Assembly: GCF_018860635.1 (NCBI RefSeq)
Contig: NZ_JAHKPT010000017.1
Span: 1-64,000, forward strand
Source of the DNA: Aliiglaciecola lipolytica
GTDB lineage: Bacteria > Pseudomonadota > Gammaproteobacteria > Enterobacterales > Alteromonadaceae
Direction: 5' to 3'
Length of the DNA stretch: 64,000 bases
The notes beneath the pieces are model-generated. The model saw nothing but the letters and a program-made list of their open reading frames with translations. It was not told the DNA's origin and ran no database searches. Made by a program: the position numbers and the translations under genes. Below, piece by piece: positions 53,821 through 62,305 of this stretch. Position 1 is the first letter of the stretch. Every line of letters starts with the position of its first letter.

Positions 53821-54120
53821 ACTTCACCTGATACTTCTGGGGTTACCAATCAAAAAAACTGTACTATTCTTATACAGCATAAATCGAACCATGTTTGATA
53901 TGTTATTTAAAAACAAAAGGTTAAGTGTTTTTGGTGGGGGAGGTGTTTTAGACGCTTGTCAAAAAGTCTGACAGAAAGTGTCAAATATACATCTGATTCA
54001 ATGAAAGTTATGCACTGAGGTTCGGGTCACTCTGTTAGAGTTACCCACAGAAGAATCAAACAACCTGGCTAACCTCAATGCAGGTTTTTTTAATCATTAA
54101 TTAAATTATTAGGTTTTAAT
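53821..54120. other. Intergenic with a structured leader
   Basis: Divergent promoter region. Its 3' part (54017-54091) folds into a hairpin plus terminator-like element described separately. Repeated TGTCA/TGACA words occur at 53957-53984. No gene. Confidence 0.6.
54017..54091 (+). ncRNA. Possible attenuator or small RNA upstream of the hybrid kinase
   Basis: GGGTCACTCT-GTT-AGAGTTACCC (54025-54047) forms a 10-bp hairpin with one mismatch. AACCTG (54062-54067) pairs with CAGGTT (54081-54086) followed by a run of seven T, giving a terminator. GAGGTT at 54016-54021 can pair alternatively with AACCTC (54071-54076), which lies in the terminator loop. This mutually exclusive pairing is the typical layout of an attenuator, or the segment may be the end of a small RNA. 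It lies 30 bases before the hybrid-kinase start. Confidence 0.45.
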
Positions 54121-56742
54121 TTGAAGCCAATTTTAGGCAGACGCAAACATTTAATCTGGACTCCATTACAAATTAAAATATTTGTGCTGGTGGTTAGTTT
54201 GTTTAGCATGGTGTTCGCGTTAACTCTGCTGAGTATATACAACGCTGCCTATAATCAGGCTGAACGTCAATTTTTGTCTCGTTTGAACGTGGGCCGCAAT
54301 GTATTTTTAAACGAGTTGGCGAATGCCAAATCGCAACTTGATCTAAATGTAGAAACGGTTTCCAAAGACTGGGCACTGCGCAGTGCCATTGGACAAGGAG
54401 AAGATGAGGAATCTATCCGTACTATTTTATTTAACTTTGGGAGCCGCATAGACGCAGATATTGCCCTAGTGTTAGATAAAAAGTTTAAGCTTATTTCCCA
54501 GTATGGTGGGCAGGACAGTCAAGTTGCCCAAGCCTTAGGCCGAGAACTGAGTGACGAACAAAAACACCAAGCTTGGATCACTATGATGGGAGAACAGCCG
54601 TTTTTGGTTTCCGCTGAGCCTATTCGTGCTCCCGGCGTGATTGGCTGGTTAATCATGGGTAAAAAGCTCAACTTAAGCCTGTTCGAGCGAATTAAAAGTT
54701 TAATTTCTCTTGATATCAACCTTACTGTTGTCAGCGATAATCAAGCACTGCTTCCGCTATCGACTATTGATAACGACGAATTGTTAAATGATGCTATAAG
54801 AAACGCCAGTCTAATGTTGCCAGACGAAAATCGCGCTATCGAGTTTCAAACGGTAGACACCCATGACACCGTATTATTGCCATTTGTGCTGTTTGAAGAT
54901 AATCGTCGACAGTTTGTCGTGGTATTGCAAGACTCCATTCAGACTTGGTTGAATACCTTACGACAATTTATGCTCGAGTTACTGCCATTCTTCGCGGTGG
55001 GTTTATTGTTAGCGGTGATTGGTTCCTACTATATTGCGCGCAGTATCACTCGACCCGTAGGTCGACTGCTGGATGCGGCTAAATTGGTCGCCAGCGGCAA
55101 ATACAGTGATGCAATTCAGGTATCCGAAAAAAGTGAACTTGGCGAATTGGCGCTGGAGTTTGGCAACATGCAGCAAGCTGTTATGCAGCGTGAACAAAAG
55201 ATAAAAGATCAGGCCGAAGAAATCAGGCAAACCAATAAAGCCAAATATCAAATTGAAATTGTGCAAAAAGAGCAGGAGTTGGCGAAGTCTGCCAATGAAG
55301 CTAAAAATCGGTTCTTAGCCAATGTCAGCCACGAAATACGCACACCGTTGAACTCCATTATTGGATATACCCAAGTACTAGATGATAGCCAAGCAAGCGT
55401 TCAGGAAAAACAGCAAGCAACGCGAGCGATAAACAGTAGCGGCCAATATCTGTTAAATATTATTAATGATGTTTTGGATTTATCTAAGATTGAGGCAGGC
55501 AAAATCCACCTGCAAAATATCGATACGTGCACCGTCAGTTTATTAAATGAAGTGCAGTCCTACATGCGCCGTTTTGCTGAAGAAAAAAGCTTGCAGTTCA
55601 ATTTGCAACTGCACTTCCCGTTGCCCCATTATATCAATACAGATCCCACTCGATTGAAGCAAATATTGCTTAATTTGTGCAACAACGCCATTAAATTCAC
55701 CGACCAAGGCCAGGTGGAGTTGCAGGTTTATTTTGATAGTTATAAACGACGTTTAATTTTTGTCGTGTCTGACAGTGGCGTGGGCATGAGTGAAGAGCAA
55801 CAGTTGCGCCTGTTCACCGCCTTTTCTCAAGGAAGTTCTGCGATTAATCGTAAATATGGAGGCACAGGACTCGGTTTATATATCAGCAAACAACTGATTG
55901 AAATTATGGGGGGGCATATTAAAGTCACCTCTCAAGAGGGCGAAGGTAGCCAGTTCGCTGTTTATTTACCTTGGTCTGAAGCCCGCAATAAGGCAATGCT
56001 AACATCCCAAAAAGAAGCCGATGATATTGCCCAGCAGTACCAACACAACGACCTAAAAATACCACGCCTATCGGGACATATTCTGTGTGTGGATGATAAC
56101 CAAGACAATTTACAGTTAGTCGCCTATTTACTCAGAAAAACCGGTGTGAAAATTAGTTTAGCAAGCAGCGGCATTGAGGCACTAGAGCTTGCGAAACGAC
56201 ATAACTTCGAATTGGTATTAATGGACATGCAAATGCCCGATATGGACGGTTTAGAAACAACTCGCAGATTGTTAAGTTCGGGTATTCAATGTCCTATTTT
56301 GATGCTCACCGCCAATGTTGATAGCGAAAGTATTAAACAAGTGATGCAGGCAGGGGCAACAGGGCACTTTGGTAAACCCATTAAGACCGAGGCATTTTAC
56401 GCTAAATTAAGTGAGTTGATGGATTTGCGTACGCATAATCCAATAGAGCACCAAACCTCTCAGCCTAGCAGCGAGTTTGAGCGATTAATTGAAGACTACA
56501 AAGCTAGCTTTGGGACCAAAATTAGCGATATCCAAAGCGCTGTTGAACAGCAAAATTGGAATGAAGTGCAGCAACTTATGCATAAATTAAAAGGCTCTGC
56601 GGGTAGCTACGGATTCGACCGTATAAGTGAATTAGCGAAACAAGTGGAAGATAATTTAACTCAGCAACAATCTGAAGATGCCACCGCAAGCCTAACGCAA
56701 TTAATTGAATTGATGAGAGATACACGCGCCGAAAAAAGGTAA
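54121..56742 (+). CDS. Hybrid sensor kinase (dCache/HAMP/HisKA/HATPase/REC/Hpt)
   Basis: An 873-residue five-part sensor starting at TTG 54121. TM1 (~16-38), an extracellular dCache-like domain (~40-275), TM2 (~280-305), HAMP (~305-360), HisKA with His404 in NVSHEIRTPLNS, HATPase (NLCNNAIKFTD; GTGLGLYIS), REC with Asp702 (LVLMDMQMPDMDG), and C-terminal Hpt with His821 (LMHKLKGSAGSYGF). All phosphorelay residues are present. No response regulator gene is adjacent, so its output is elsewhere. Confidence 0.9.
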   Translation: MKPILGRRKHLIWTPLQIKIFVLVVSLFSMVFALTLLSIYNAAYNQAERQFLSRLNVGRNVFLNELANAKSQLDLNVETVSKDWALRSAIGQGEDEESIRTILFNFGSRIDADIALVLDKKFKLISQYGGQDSQVAQALGRELSDEQKHQAWITMMGEQPFLVSAEPIRAPGVIGWLIMGKKLNLSLFERIKSLISLDINLTVVSDNQALLPLSTIDNDELLNDAIRNASLMLPDENRAIEFQTVDTHDTVLLPFVLFEDNRRQFVVVLQDSIQTWLNTLRQFMLELLPFFAVGLLLAVIGSYYIARSITRPVGRLLDAAKLVASGKYSDAIQVSEKSELGELALEFGNMQQAVMQREQKIKDQAEEIRQTNKAKYQIEIVQKEQELAKSANEAKNRFLANVSHEIRTPLNSIIGYTQVLDDSQASVQEKQQATRAINSSGQYLLNIINDVLDLSKIEAGKIHLQNIDTCTVSLLNEVQSYMRRFAEEKSLQFNLQLHFPLPHYINTDPTRLKQILLNLCNNAIKFTDQGQVELQVYFDSYKRRLIFVVSDSGVGMSEEQQLRLFTAFSQGSSAINRKYGGTGLGLYISKQLIEIMGGHIKVTSQEGEGSQFAVYLPWSEARNKAMLTSQKEADDIAQQYQHNDLKIPRLSGHILCVDDNQDNLQLVAYLLRKTGVKISLASSGIEALELAKRHNFELVLMDMQMPDMDGLETTRRLLSSGIQCPILMLTANVDSESIKQVMQAGATGHFGKPIKTEAFYAKLSELMDLRTHNPIEHQTSQPSSEFERLIEDYKASFGTKISDIQSAVEQQNWNEVQQLMHKLKGSAGSYGFDRISELAKQVEDNLTQQQSEDATASLTQLIELMRDTRAEKR

Positions 56743-56860
56743 GGATAGTTTCGCTAATCTCACAGAGTTGACGCATTAGTGTTAATCTTTGCGTTTAGAT
56801 AGACTCTAATTCAGTCGCGTTTTTAGCCAACAAGCGCAAATCTAAAGACAAGGAAGTAAC

Positions 56861-57331
56861 TTGAAAGTACTCGTTTTCTTACTGCTAGCCACTATTCTGC
56901 TGACCGCATGCAGCAAACAACTAAGCGTTGATACGCTTTATGCAAGTTGTCGAGATAAAACCGAACACTCCATCGTAATCTACATGGCGCAATTTCAGGT
57001 ACTAAACGATATTAGCGGTGAAGAGCTCATCGGCTTGTTTGATTCAAAAGTGAGTAAAACTGAAAGTGTCGATCTATGCCAATGTTTTGTCAGCAAGTTT
57101 AAAAAACAAAGCGTCGAGGTACAAAATAAAACCCTAGCGGACATCCAATCGATTAATGAGCAGCTAAAGCCAGAACTAAAACTATTTGCTAAAAAAGGCA
57201 TACTCGGCAGAATAAGCTATCGAGATGAATATCAAAAAATTGAGAGCTTTATGCCAAAAATAGCCAATATTAAACGCTTAATTAGGCAGGCAAGCGAGAA
57301 CAAATACAAGCAGCAAAGGTGTTTGTTGTAA
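56861..57331 (+). CDS. Lipoprotein, unknown
   Basis: A 156-residue lipoprotein starting at TTG 56861 with AAGGAAG upstream. The signal is MKVLVFLLLATILLTAC (lipobox LTAC). The mature part has Cys-rich positions and a helical tail with Lys-rich ends (ENKYKQQRC). The family was not recognised. It converges with the TonB receptor gene. Confidence 0.65.
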   Translation: MKVLVFLLLATILLTACSKQLSVDTLYASCRDKTEHSIVIYMAQFQVLNDISGEELIGLFDSKVSKTESVDLCQCFVSKFKKQSVEVQNKTLADIQSINEQLKPELKLFAKKGILGRISYRDEYQKIESFMPKIANIKRLIRQASENKYKQQRCLL

Positions 57332-57356
57332 TCCATTTTTTTCGCAACTAAACAGA

Positions 57357-60300
57357 TTAATATTTATATAATAAACCCACATAAAACGTACGACCGCTGG
57401 TAGTTGAGTTGTACGCTCGATCGGTCGAATCACTGTATTGCTCTTCTCGTTGATTAGTAAGGTTTTGTGCTTCTAAGCTGAATTGCCACTGCTGATTCAA
57501 CTGCAAGCTAAAACTCGCATCAATATATAAGGTGGAATGAAAACCAGTTTCATCTTCGTCTTGTAAAGTCATTGGATTGACTTGATGGATATAATTGTCT
57601 CGATAGGACGCTGAAATCCGCCCACTAAGGGTTTTGTCGTCGTAATATAATGTTACCGCAGCGGTTTTTTTCGATAAATAAGGTAACGCCTTTTGAAACA
57701 AAAACTCAGCGTCGTTATTGTAGTAATTCTTCGTTCCATCCGTATAGTTAAAGTGGCCAATTAGGCCGACGTGTTGCCATCTAGATGTTAAATACGACCA
57801 CTCGTAGCGCAGCATTGTTTCAAAACCCAATAGAGAAACTGACTCAGCATTTTGATTAGTGACCAGAGTAATGACAGAGCTGTCAGATAGATTGTTAGAT
57901 TGCCATTTGTTTTCTAGTCCCGTTTCAGCGAGTGTTAATGATCTTGCGTGTGGTGCAATAAAATCATCAATCGATTTGTAGAAAGGCGTTACTGAAAATG
58001 ATACGTGATCTCTTGCTTCCCATTCTAACGAGACGTCAATATTCGTCGAGGCATAGGGTTTCAAGTCTGGATTTGAGGCATACATAACTTGGTCGGTAGG
58101 GTCATATTCAGCATAGCCCTTCAAATCGCTAAGTGAAGGACTGGCTAAATTACGAGACAAACTGAATCTAACCGCATAGCTTAACGATGGTCGCCAAACC
58201 ACATTCACACTGGGCAACCAATTTACATGTTTGTTGCTATGCTCAAGACGGGAAAATTCATTCACAACATCTGTTGTTTCTTGTTGGTAACGACTGCCTG
58301 CCACCACTGTAAACTGCTTGTATTGCCACTTTAATGTAAAAAAAGCAGATGATTTTTGTTCTGTTAAGTCGTCATCAAACTGTTCAATCAAAGCAACATT
58401 ATTCGTTAGTGAATAGGGATCAATTCCAAAGTGCTGAATGGCATCGTGGGTTTGCAAGCCTAACCAACTAACGTTAGGATGAGAATCAACTAGCTGGGTA
58501 TATTCCATGGGTAAGGATTGTGCTGTTGTTGACCATGCATCTAACAATAAATTAGTTTGATATATAGATAATGTTTGGGTGTCAAAGGTCGTGTGTTCAG
58601 CTCCAAATTGCCATAACAGGTTAGGTGTGAATTGATATTTTAAGGCTATTCTGCCGTGTTGGTAGCGGGTCGTCGCAAAATACTCTTCTAGATCAATTTC
58701 TCGCATTTCCCAAAGATCTCGCTGAGTTAGATCACTTGCATATTGAATATCCGCAAAAAATCGGTCAGCGCGGTAATCGATACTAATATCTGACATGCCT
58801 TGGGTATAAATCTTATTGCTGGTGGGAATTTCAAAGTCAGATTTCTCTAATCCTATCAGTAACGCCAATGACCATTTTTCCGATAGGTTAAATGCGCTGT
58901 TAAATACCGCTTGTTTATAGGTTGTTTTGGTATCTTGGGATCGGCTTTCCGTTGCTACTCTGGCATTGTTAAAAGCACTGTAGACTAGCTCGTTATTGGC
59001 GTTCAACTGGGCATCAACGAATTCGGTTATGCCAGGTATTATAGGTGTTGATTGATCGCCTCGTGGATATAGGTGAAACTCATTTCTAGTTGCCCCTAAC
59101 GCTGCGTGTAAAATGTCTAAACGTGCTGAAGACTTCTCATCTTGGTATTCCAAGGCCAAGTTTAGCCCTCGCCGTTGTTGTTCGCTTCGCCATAACGAAT
59201 AACGATTGCCTCGCGGCATAATAACTTCATTGTTGGCGAAGCTTTGTTGTACCTCGGGAGCTAAGGCGTCTAGTGAAATTCCGGTAGGTGTGATTGCCCG
59301 CCATCTAATCGTATTTGCACCGCGTTCCTCTACGAACCTTTTTCCATAAGAGGCGGACAATAATGCCCCCCAATTACCCCATGTATTGGAGATTAAACCT
59401 GTTATACGGGGCGCGGTGTTATCAGAATATTCGTTCTTTCCAAGTTGTGGAGCGAGCACAAATTGAAATCCTTTTTGCGCAAATGGACGATTAGTTTGCA
59501 GTGCTAACGTACCCGCTAGCCCGCCAGTAGTTTGTTCTGCACTATAGGATTTTAGCACTTGCGCTTGACTGAATAGTTCAGATGAAAACACGTTGAAATC
59601 TAATGACCGATCATGTTGTTTTTGCACACGACTGTCCATCGGCGAATCGTTGTTTGCCAGCACGGGCATGCCATTTATGGTAACTAAGGTAAAATCAGGA
59701 GAAGTTCCTCGAAGCGAGACTTGGCGACCTTCCCCTGCTTCTCTGGTGATCACCACCCCTGGAATTCTTTGCAATGACTCGGCCATATTAATATCGGGAT
59801 AATTCGCCATATCGTCAGATACTAAAGCATCTGACACCGCCACTGTGTGGGTTTTTATCTGTTTCGCTTTATCTAATGAAGCTCGCAGACCCGTTACTAT
59901 GATTTCATCGATGTTGCTTTTTGCTGTGTTGGGGAGGTTTTTTACGGCTCGGGATAATTCAATGCCATGGGGGGTGATAGCGTACTTCCATGGGCTTTGG
60001 CGGGTCATTTTCTCTAGAGCGGCTGAAAGACTATATAAGCCTTCGATATTTACTTTATTTTCGCTGTTATTGCCGACGCCATTGATCACAAATGGGACTT
60101 GATAAACTAAGGAGATGCGTTTTATCGCCGCCTCAATCGAGCTGTTTTGGATCTGAATAAATTGTTTTTTTTCAGTGTTTGTCTGCAAATACTGGGTGTT
60201 TTTAGCCATGGCCGAGGGCAAACAAAAAAACACACTGAGTATTAACCCGTTTACCGGGGCATAACGGCGGTATTGCCGATTATTGTATCTACTTTTAATG

Positions 60301-60404
60301 GCGAAACTAAATCCTAGCATTAACAATAAAGCATTTAGAAAACCGAATGCATATTGAATAAAGGTGTTTTTACTAATTGCTAAGCAGGATTTTGTCGGCT
60401 TCAT
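57357..60404 (-). CDS. TonB-dependent receptor with STN signalling domain
   Basis: A 1015-residue FecA-class transducer. After a long N-terminus with signal/TM-like segments, residues ~75-145 form a STN (secretin/TonB short) domain (IQNSSIEAAIKRISLVYQVP…LSAALEKMTRQSPWKYAITP) that contacts FecR. Next come a TonB box-like IDEIIVTGLRA, the plug (VAVSDALVSDDMANYPDINM; GVVITREAGEGRQVSLRGTS), and a large barrel ending TFYVGLLYKY. The start overlaps fecR-like by 32 bases. The cell-surface signalling partner is the preceding FecR and ECF sigma. Ligand unknown; see the Pho box. Confidence 0.9.
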   Translation of the reverse strand: MKPTKSCLAISKNTFIQYAFGFLNALLLMLGFSFAIKSRYNNRQYRRYAPVNGLILSVFFCLPSAMAKNTQYLQTNTEKKQFIQIQNSSIEAAIKRISLVYQVPFVINGVGNNSENKVNIEGLYSLSAALEKMTRQSPWKYAITPHGIELSRAVKNLPNTAKSNIDEIIVTGLRASLDKAKQIKTHTVAVSDALVSDDMANYPDINMAESLQRIPGVVITREAGEGRQVSLRGTSPDFTLVTINGMPVLANNDSPMDSRVQKQHDRSLDFNVFSSELFSQAQVLKSYSAEQTTGGLAGTLALQTNRPFAQKGFQFVLAPQLGKNEYSDNTAPRITGLISNTWGNWGALLSASYGKRFVEERGANTIRWRAITPTGISLDALAPEVQQSFANNEVIMPRGNRYSLWRSEQQRRGLNLALEYQDEKSSARLDILHAALGATRNEFHLYPRGDQSTPIIPGITEFVDAQLNANNELVYSAFNNARVATESRSQDTKTTYKQAVFNSAFNLSEKWSLALLIGLEKSDFEIPTSNKIYTQGMSDISIDYRADRFFADIQYASDLTQRDLWEMREIDLEEYFATTRYQHGRIALKYQFTPNLLWQFGAEHTTFDTQTLSIYQTNLLLDAWSTTAQSLPMEYTQLVDSHPNVSWLGLQTHDAIQHFGIDPYSLTNNVALIEQFDDDLTEQKSSAFFTLKWQYKQFTVVAGSRYQQETTDVVNEFSRLEHSNKHVNWLPSVNVVWRPSLSYAVRFSLSRNLASPSLSDLKGYAEYDPTDQVMYASNPDLKPYASTNIDVSLEWEARDHVSFSVTPFYKSIDDFIAPHARSLTLAETGLENKWQSNNLSDSSVITLVTNQNAESVSLLGFETMLRYEWSYLTSRWQHVGLIGHFNYTDGTKNYYNNDAEFLFQKALPYLSKKTAAVTLYYDDKTLSGRISASYRDNYIHQVNPMTLQDEDETGFHSTLYIDASFSLQLNQQWQFSLEAQNLTNQREEQYSDSTDRAYNSTTSGRTFYVGLLYKY

Positions 60405-61374
60405 AGATCACAGTGAATTGGTGCGCGCTGGCAATTAGGGCTAACGACTGTTCGGCCTTATCAAGTGGGAAACGTCCACTAATTTTGCGATCAAGCAGTT
60501 CTTGAGAAGCAATTTCTACAGGCTGTTCAATGTAACGTTGCATATGCGCTACTACGTCTTGCAGCGGTTGTTGTTCGACTTCCAGCCAACCGCCGCGCCA
60601 AGCCGGTAGCATAGGTAGCTGTTTGGATGGCAATCTACTGGCTTGTCCATTTTCGAGCAGAAGTTGTTCGCCTTTGGTTAGAGTGAACACGTCATCTGCG
60701 TTTATTTGCACTCGCCCCTCATAAACGGTAACCAAGGTGCGAGCATTGGTATGGTCTACATCAAATGAGGTGCCTAACACACGTATTTGCATGTCCCCCA
60801 CATCAATGACAAACGGACGATTTTTATCTTTGGCAACATCAAAATATATTTGCCCTTGCTCCATTAGCGCATATCGAGACGTACTGGTTTGCTGCACATT
60901 TAGTTGGCTATTCGCATTCAAGTGAACTTGTGTACCATCTTGCAAAACTTGAGAGGAGCGAGCACCTACAGGGGCTTGAATTTGCTGTTGATAAACTGCG
61001 TGGGGTGCAGCGACTAATGGCGACGAATCATCGGGCTTATTTTGCAAAAACAATAAAAAAGCGCTAATAAGCGCGATACAGAACAGGCTCGCGGCTATGT
61101 TGGTTGGATTGAATTGATAGAAACTAAAAGTATGGGCTTTGTGGTTATTCTGGGACTTATTCCTGACCGCGTTTTTATCATCTGTGCTAGGTTTTTGACT
61201 AACATTCATTGCCGCAGTCAGTTCTGCTGATTGCATTAGTTGACTGATTTTGCGGTAAGCCTCTGCATTTTTGGGCGTGGTTAACCAGCGCTCAAATTCT
61301 ACAGTTTGTTCAGCGTTAAGAGAGTCCTGTTGATCAAACCAATCTGCGGCTTGCTCTATTGTATGTTTATTCAT
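60373..61374 (-). CDS. FecR-like anti-sigma/signal transducer
   Basis: A 333-residue FecR-family protein. The N-terminal DUF4880-type domain (AADWFDQQDSLNAEQTVEFE) binds sigma; one TM helix is near residues 92-110 (IAASLFCIALISAFLLF); and the periplasmic FecR domain contains GARSSQVLQDGTQVHLNANS and FDVAKDKNRPFVIDVGDMQI. It transmits the TonB receptor state to the ECF sigma factor. It overlaps the receptor gene and follows the sigma gene by 84 bases. Confidence 0.95.
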   Translation of the reverse strand: MNKHTIEQAADWFDQQDSLNAEQTVEFERWLTTPKNAEAYRKISQLMQSAELTAAMNVSQKPSTDDKNAVRNKSQNNHKAHTFSFYQFNPTNIAASLFCIALISAFLLFLQNKPDDSSPLVAAPHAVYQQQIQAPVGARSSQVLQDGTQVHLNANSQLNVQQTSTSRYALMEQGQIYFDVAKDKNRPFVIDVGDMQIRVLGTSFDVDHTNARTLVTVYEGRVQINADDVFTLTKGEQLLLENGQASRLPSKQLPMLPAWRGGWLEVEQQPLQDVVAHMQRYIEQPVEIASQELLDRKISGRFPLDKAEQSLALIASAHQFTVIYEADKILLSN

Positions 61375-61458
61375 GTACTGTTCTCAATGTACCAGATGAT
61401 TTTGCATCAATTTCTTTATTAAACGTCTAAACATAAGGAAAGGTGACAATTTTTATGC

Positions 61459-61959
61459 TCATTTCCAATCATTTTTTTCCGCGCATAAAGCAATATCTAC
61501 CATGGCACGATTAATGTGTTTTTTTACAGCCTCTAACGACAACCCCAGCTCCGTTGCAATTGCTTCTCTGCTCATCCCCTCTAGGCGGCGCATTCTAAAT
61601 ACTTGTTGTCTTAAGGGCGGCATCTCATCCATTACCTTTGACAGTATTTTTACTTGCTCGAGTTTAATGAAATCATCTTCTAATCGCTGACCTTGTGTAT
61701 ACTCGTCGACCATATCAGATTGGCTTAGATGTTTTTTTTCCGTACGCCAATGATCAAATAAAGCCGATTTAGCAACTGTAATTAAGTAAGCCAGTGGATT
61801 ATTCAACCTTTGTTCTGAATCTTGTTTTAGGTTATTTCGAATCGTTCGCAACATGGTTTCTTGCAGCACGTCATTGGTCACATCAGCGTTTTGTGTTCGC
61901 GCGTGTACAAAGGTTCTGATTTTCGGCATCAGCTTAATGAAAGGATCGTTTTTTTTCAT
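61459..61959 (-). CDS. ECF sigma factor, FecI-like
   Basis: A 166-residue ECF sigma-70 factor. Region 2 is VLQETMLRTIRNN…RLNNPLAYLITVAKSALFDH and region 4 is MPPLRQQVFRMRRLEGMSRE with an HTH AIATELGLSLEAVKKHINRA. It heads the operon with FecR and the TonB receptor. The predicted Pho box lies upstream (62145-62162). Confidence 0.95.
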   Translation of the reverse strand: MKKNDPFIKLMPKIRTFVHARTQNADVTNDVLQETMLRTIRNNLKQDSEQRLNNPLAYLITVAKSALFDHWRTEKKHLSQSDMVDEYTQGQRLEDDFIKLEQVKILSKVMDEMPPLRQQVFRMRRLEGMSREAIATELGLSLEAVKKHINRAMVDIALCAEKNDWK

Positions 61960-62128
61960 AACAGTATTCGCTCGAACTTATAAAGTCGAAATACGAGGCA
62001 ATCCTAACCCTATATTTGGTGACACCAATAACACTTTGAAATTTATCTAAAAGTAAGACAAAACTGCTCAGTGAAAATTTGCTAGTCAGGCCAATCAATA
62101 GTCAGCATTACAACCACGCGGGAGCGCG

Positions 62129-62134
62129 ATAATA
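62129..62134 (-). promoter_or_regulatory. -10 element for the ECF operon
   Basis: TATTAT on the minus strand, 10 bases from the end of the Pho box. The spacing is as in PhoB-activated promoters such as phoA (from memory), where the box replaces the -35. Confidence 0.6.
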
Positions 62135-62144
62135 CGGTTTTATT

Positions 62145-62162
62145 GTGACAATTTAGTGACAA
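62145..62162 (-). promoter_or_regulatory. PhoB box
   Basis: Reading the minus strand: TTGTCAC-TAAA-TTGTCAC. The two 7-bp direct repeats are identical and separated by an AT-only 4-mer, for an 11-bp period. The consensus is CTGTCAT-A(A/T)A(A/T)-CTGTCAC. It is oriented toward the ECF sigma gene. Confidence 0.7.
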
Positions 62163-62191
62163 ATTGGCGTTGAAAAAATATATAAAAAAAC

Positions 62192-62275
62192 CTGTCCCCT
62201 TATTAATTTTAGCGCCGTCTTATGCGCAGAGAACCTTGATGGATATCGCCAACTTGAAGCCTGATATTCGCCATG
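62192..62275 (-). other. Possible mobile-element end fragment
   Basis: The minus strand encodes MANIRLQVGDIHQGSLRIRR and stops, followed by AATTAATAAGGGGACAGG. A short conserved peptide followed by a GGGGACAG end is a pattern I associate with the 3' ends of transposase/RAYT-like elements; here only the last ~20 codons exist. The identity is tentative. Confidence 0.3.
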
Positions 62276-62305
62276 AAAATTACTTTTATTAATGAGGAAA
62301 CAGCC

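Larger units (their letters stand above)
61960..62305. other. Divergent regulatory region
   Basis: Contains the Pho box and minus-strand -10 for the sigma operon and, closer to the phosphoesterase, an apparent remnant of a mobile-element end (62192-62275). No complete gene lies within it. Confidence 0.65.
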
